Positions 7,301 through 8,747 of a stretch of 8,747 nt of DNA are shown piece by piece (within the stretch, counting starts at the first letter, position 1; every line of letters begins with the position of its first letter). The notes below the pieces were generated by a model. That model ran no database searches, was not told the origin of the DNA, and saw nothing but the letters and a program-made list of their open reading frames with translations. The translations under genes and the position numbers were made by a program. The stretch lies in NCBI GenBank assembly GCA_015488125.1, contig WFOJ01000085.1:1-8747 (forward strand), read 5' to 3'. This DNA is from Mariprofundaceae bacterium (lineage in GTDB: Bacteria; Pseudomonadota; Zetaproteobacteria; Mariprofundales; Mariprofundaceae).

Positions 7301-8747
7301 TGCAGGTTGATCAGGCAAACGGCACTGCCGTTGGCACCGAAATTCACCAGCGATTCCTGCTCGGCCAGCAAGCCAAAGGCCTGCACCTCGCTGATCAAAT
7401 GCCCCAGGGCAATGCGCTGATGCGCATAGACATGCAGGGTGACGTGTTGCTGATGACATTGCAGGCGCACCAGATGACGCTGGCTATGGCGAATATGACG
7501 CGTGGCCTTTAGGTCATCGAGGAATTGTTCCGGTGGATACAGTTCCTGATACAAACGCGGCAGTTGTTCCAGTTCCTTCAGTGCCGTGGGCACATCAATA
7601 CCCTGGCTGTGACGCAGCAGATGCGCTCTGGCCCGATCTTTCCAGAAAATAATACAGCCTTGCAAGGCAGTGCGCAAAACGTTCATATCCGGCCAGCCGG
7701 ATGGCGCATGGACAGCGGCAATCAGACAACGTTTTTCACCCACCGTAACAGAAACGTGATCATGGTAAACAATCCTGAAGGTAGCCAGCGTGCGACGTAG
7801 ATCGGCCATGATATTAGGGCCGAAGCGATCATTCATCATGGTCATCAGTAACCAGGCAATATCCCCTTGTTCGGGTACAAGACGGGTAACATGCATACGC
7901 ACCGGCGAGCCAAGGTCGGTGATTTCCCGCAGCGGTTTCACCCAGTCCACACCGGGCACAGCCAGCAATACCGGCTTGGGCATGCGATCATAAATCGCCC
8001 GCAGTTCACGCCGGTAAAAACTGGAATAGCGCAACATGCGTGAATAGCGCAGGGCGTGCCATTCTTCACGCAGGCGGGGAACCTCGCTGGCATTGGTGTA
8101 GCGGCCACTGCGTGAAAAATGGCCGATGAGCAGGCATTCCCGCAAGGCGCCGTCAGTCTCCGGCCAGCAAATGCGCACGACTTCCATGCGCGCAGGACTG
8201 TAAATATGGTTCAGCGCCGATGATAGCGCCAGCCAGCTCAGGCCGATCTCTTCAGCCGCAGGCAAGGCCGCCAGTTGCTGGCGTAAGCCGGGAATAATAT
8301 GCTCCAGTAATCGCTGGCGGCGAAACAAGCCCTTGCGCCAGCGCCCCTGCTGCATACCATAGATGATATAGCGATCGTCATGCATCCAGCGCAGCAACTC
8401 GCTTTCAATCGGATTATGCTGCTCCAGTGCCCTGGCAAGATCGGCCATGCGCTTCATCATGGGCAGAAAATCCGCCACCGATATGGCAACCGCCTGCAAC
8501 AGGGCGCGCACATCCTTCAGCAGTCCGTCAACATCGCCAAGCAGCGTTGCCGAGAGGTGGATGGCCACCAGCATAAAATTATCTTCAGCAATCTCCCCCG
8601 GTGGCGCAGGCTCCAGGGCGCAGCCTTGCTGGTTGCAGCGCAAGGCGGCAACCACTGTTTGCAGACTGATGGGCTGAATACCGCGCCGCCGCAGATAGCT
8701 TTTGACGGCGCCCAGATAAAAGGCCTGATCCGGGCAGCGGAACACCA
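4360..8747 (-). CDS. NAD-specific glutamate dehydrogenase, large (about 180 kDa) type, N-terminus outside window
   Basis: Oxidatively deaminates L-glutamate to 2-oxoglutarate and ammonium with NAD+ (the gdhB type of Pseudomonas). At least 1461 residues are present; family members run near 1600, so roughly 100-170 N-terminal residues lie beyond the right edge. The GTG at 8745 is in frame but is almost certainly internal. Numbering from that codon: low-conservation ACT-like regulatory regions occupy the first half (for example around 430-500). The catalytic domain starts near PYREIFVHGIGVEGVHLRAG, with KIARGGIRYSNR at 665-676, DYRTE ending at Glu683, and GAKGGF with the catalytic-type Lys704. 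FASGGSHGYDHKAFGITARG at 790-809 and the dinucleotide-binding GIGDMSGDVFGNG at 834-846 follow, then EGGNLGFTQ and MSDHEVNLK. The C-terminal helical region ends in ATACC. Relatives are allosterically controlled by amino acids such as arginine or aspartate; that is family knowledge, not visible here. Transcription is convergent with slyD. Confidence 0.96.
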   Translation of the reverse strand, partial: VFRCPDQAFYLGAVKSYLRRRGIQPISLQTVVAALRCNQQGCALEPAPPGEIAEDNFMLVAIHLSATLLGDVDGLLKDVRALLQAVAISVADFLPMMKRMADLARALEQHNPIESELLRWMHDDRYIIYGMQQGRWRKGLFRRQRLLEHIIPGLRQQLAALPAAEEIGLSWLALSSALNHIYSPARMEVVRICWPETDGALRECLLIGHFSRSGRYTNASEVPRLREEWHALRYSRMLRYSSFYRRELRAIYDRMPKPVLLAVPGVDWVKPLREITDLGSPVRMHVTRLVPEQGDIAWLLMTMMNDRFGPNIMADLRRTLATFRIVYHDHVSVTVGEKRCLIAAVHAPSGWPDMNVLRTALQGCIIFWKDRARAHLLRHSQGIDVPTALKELEQLPRLYQELYPPEQFLDDLKATRHIRHSQRHLVRLQCHQQHVTLHVYAHQRIALGHLISEVQAFGLLAEQESLVNFGANGSAVCLINLHCQMPEAMRMEATARLQEGLECVLNQEADDDPLNALIVSAGLGIRDVAVLITLRNHLIQLMADAAPGPLSDMMNHYPKVTACLYRLFEAMHRPAMPGTACAQRSLQFTEAMRQVSSLTHDRWFRALQSLVLATLRTNAYRRSMTFPLAIKIDPSAMDFVPRPRPYREIFVHGIGVEGVHLRAGKIARGGIRYSNRTNDYRTEILELMATQTVKNGQILPTGAKGGFIVRQPRPTPAVVLQQYRLFIRALLELTDNLVSRQVVPPSDIKVAVTDQQDPYLVVAADKGTARFSDDANAEAQDAGFWLDDAFASGGSHGYDHKAFGITARGAWVCVCAHFRQLERDAANDAISVVGIGDMSGDVFGNGMLLNPHMRLLAAFNHRHIFLDPNPDTAAAFAERQRLFREVKGWDAYNQELISHGGGVFARDSKQIALSQEARAALGIEAEALSGEALIRAILRAPVDLLYNGGIGTYVKSSEEQHQQVRDPANNAVRVNASELRCSVVGEGGNLGFTQLARLEYAQQGGLIYTDAIDNAAGVNMSDHEVNLKILFSATPAASIGRKRRDRLLLRVADQVAEQCLQANARQAAALELARFDTQRHLPRYTRLRQTLLDEKRLDLRIDPKMHDDESLHLAPQLAVLLGHEKNRLHDAFNESNYADWSLFADRLLHDYFPPVIVRRHGEDIQLHPLRSSLTHTCMANHVVDYYGLASVHHLQSMLGCSAAEACEGLLIGEHVLHSAVVLRAIAENSHAPAQLLNQLHHEIQEYHLLFAEELLRLCDVRQLDAAWLQRQYRGLRSFCRSEAVMGVGGNESSRFLGLLRDATRAGLDQETSAGLAMLPETAQMAPAIYLSGQTRQPLKHCLHAMQAVLHLLPFAAIEKPMRSAEWGSGDAHKLRCAWFHRLTLLKARAGNCLLRQGKGDYLRIGEQHWSQHRHWQSLQHFALESAQHEEGRIGNEAERTHLMLMLARLETLVEEQATACC
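4700..4730. repeat. perfect 14-bp inverted repeat with 3-nt loop, inside the glutamate dehydrogenase gene
   Basis: The arm AGCACTGCCTGCAT (4700-4713) and its exact reverse complement ATGCAGGCAGTGCT (4717-4730) flank the loop CGC. Pairing does not continue cleanly past either end. On the minus strand the repeat encodes part of KHCLHAMQAVL near the C-terminus of the enzyme. On the plus strand it is followed by only a short TTT (4730-4732), and on the minus strand by no T-run, so it is not a classical intrinsic terminator in either direction. Possible roles are a transcript-end or mRNA-stability hairpin for slyD-operon readthrough, or a member of a genomic repeat family. It could also be a chance result of coding. 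The structure is directly visible; the function is unknown. Confidence 0.9.
8024..8051. repeat. short direct repeat (10 bp twice, 18-nt period) in the glutamate dehydrogenase gene
   Basis: GAATAGCGCA occurs at 8024-8033 and again at 8042-8051. The 18-nt spacing is six codons and produces the peptide LRYSRMLRYS in the N-terminal half of the enzyme. It is most likely a small in-frame duplication in a poorly conserved region, or a coincidence; no function is implied. Confidence 0.6.

Noticed and set aside
8743..8745. GTG as a true start of the glutamate dehydrogenase
   Set aside because: It lies two bases from the window edge, and the family has substantial N-terminal sequence before this point. 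The gene is simply cut by the window.

Overview
This window looks like a proteobacterial chromosome segment of moderate, slightly G+C-rich composition that carries only core-metabolism and housekeeping genes. The evidence is the C5-pathway glutamyl-tRNA reductase next to prfA, a SlyD that follows the E. coli protein closely, and a very large NAD-specific glutamate dehydrogenase of the type common in Proteobacteria. The LDH-like malate dehydrogenase leaves the exact class open. A Zetaproteobacteria-like or gamma-related lineage is possible, but this is a weak guess. No transposase, integrase, phage gene, tRNA, rRNA or CRISPR array is visible.

Layout. Bases 1-51 hold the probable last codons of an upstream plus-strand gene. 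A tightly packed plus-strand series follows: mdh (malate dehydrogenase, 69-1052), a yraN/UPF0102 nuclease-like gene (1049-1411, sharing ATGA with mdh), hemA (glutamyl-tRNA reductase, 1450-2760), prfA (peptide chain release factor 1, 2744-3817, overlapping hemA by 17 nt) and slyD (FKBP-type peptidyl-prolyl isomerase, 3827-4318, with its Shine-Dalgarno laid over the prfA stop codon). Gaps are 38 nt or less, so one transcript is likely, at least from hemA to slyD. After a 41-nt gap the strand switches. The rest of the window (4360-8747) is one minus-strand reading frame, the NAD-glutamate dehydrogenase, which lacks its N-terminal part because it runs off the right edge.

How the genes fit together. 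mdh and the glutamate dehydrogenase both reduce NAD+ at the TCA cycle, giving oxaloacetate and 2-oxoglutarate. hemA draws on glutamyl-tRNA to start tetrapyrrole synthesis. prfA ends translation at UAA/UAG. slyD folds proteins and handles metal. The grouping looks like ordinary housekeeping packing, not a dedicated system. I found no convincing novel system. The most unusual DNA-level signal is a perfect 14-bp inverted repeat with a 3-nt loop inside the 3' part of the glutamate dehydrogenase gene (4700-4730). A second point of interest is that slyD sits directly after hemA-prfA, where prmC is often found.
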